A DNA stretch of 64,000 nt from Osmia lignaria lignaria (lineage: Eukaryota > Arthropoda > Insecta > Hymenoptera > Megachilidae), in the NCBI RefSeq assembly GCF_051020975.1, contig NC_135042.1:1146001-1210000 (forward strand), in the 5' to 3' direction. Under the pieces are notes generated by a model that was not told the DNA's origin, did no database searches, and saw only the letters and a program-made list of their open reading frames with translations. Shown piece after piece: positions 63,868 through 64,000 of this stretch. Positions within the stretch are counted from its first letter, which is position 1. The number at the start of each line of letters is the position of its first letter. The translations under genes and the position numbers were made by a program.

Positions 63868-64000
63868 GCCCCTTCTCCTGGCTGTGATCCACCCTCAGGC
63901 GCGTGGAAGTGGAGGCGCTCCGCCAAGACGCTAGAACGTTGCAGCGCACATGTGTTTCGAGAAAGCGTGGGACCCAGAGAAAATAGGAAAAGACAAGACC

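Overview
The window reads as insect DNA, most likely from an ant or another hymenopteran. This rests on the mix of elements: R2 elements at the canonical 28S site, an env-bearing errantivirus, a BEL/Pao element, a Maverick/Polinton, Helitrons with an N-terminal DUF6570-type domain, and short spliceosomal introns. The species assignment is inference. I see no ordinary host protein-coding gene that I can name. The window is a wrecked ribosomal DNA locus invaded by nested mobile elements.

Layout from left to right. (1) 1-1722: remnant of a minus-strand Helitron, split by an 827-bp solo LTR (573-1399, target duplication GTCG). (2) 1723-12710: an errantivirus (gypsy class with env) on the plus strand. 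It has a 2.44-kb 5' LTR, a tRNA-Leu-type primer site, gag, a pol with three stops and a frameshifted env. A solo LTR (11636-12511, duplication CTAC) interrupts the env tail, and no 3' LTR is visible. (3) 13071-20885: probable ITS1, 5.8S rRNA and ITS2. ITS2 is interrupted by a complete young BEL/Pao element (14325-20740, LTRs about 1% diverged, duplication AAACC). (4) About 20890-36000: a Maverick/Polinton. It carries a left minisatellite, a core protein, an adenain protease, penton, hexon (one nonsense codon), packaging ATPase, a DUF8207-like protein, integrase and an N-terminally truncated protein-primed DNA polymerase. Between integrase and polymerase lie three diverged repeats, each with a small spliced gene and an outward-facing short ORF.

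(5) 36505-41735: a tRNA-like sequence, a 26-bp piece of 28S rRNA, an R2 element whose 5' part is inverted, a 93-bp piece of 28S, a second 5'-truncated R2 of another lineage, then 727 bp of 28S downstream of the R2 site. The first roughly two thirds of 28S is absent. (6) 41736-43400: MITE-like repeats. (7) 43400-49750: a minus-strand Helitron with Rep and Pif1-type helicase, full of frameshifts and split by another solo LTR (47351-48163, duplication AACG). (8) 49931-59632: a minus-strand gypsy element with a 3' LTR, pol, and two or three small accessory ORFs where env would be. A 2.76-kb solo LTR (53679-56434, duplication CTAT) sits in its integrase region. (9) 59628-64000: an LTR fragment, a second MITE copy, another solo LTR (61009-61898, duplication CTAC) and two candidate exons.

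Most worth a second look: a repeated, covarying RNA-like fold in two related LTRs (seven copies); the family of spliced genes with matching TATA promoters inside the Maverick; the gypsy accessory genes, one with an arginine-rich N-terminus and a likely intron; and the tandem R2/28S arrangement. All calls were made by eye. No alignment, search or folding program was run.
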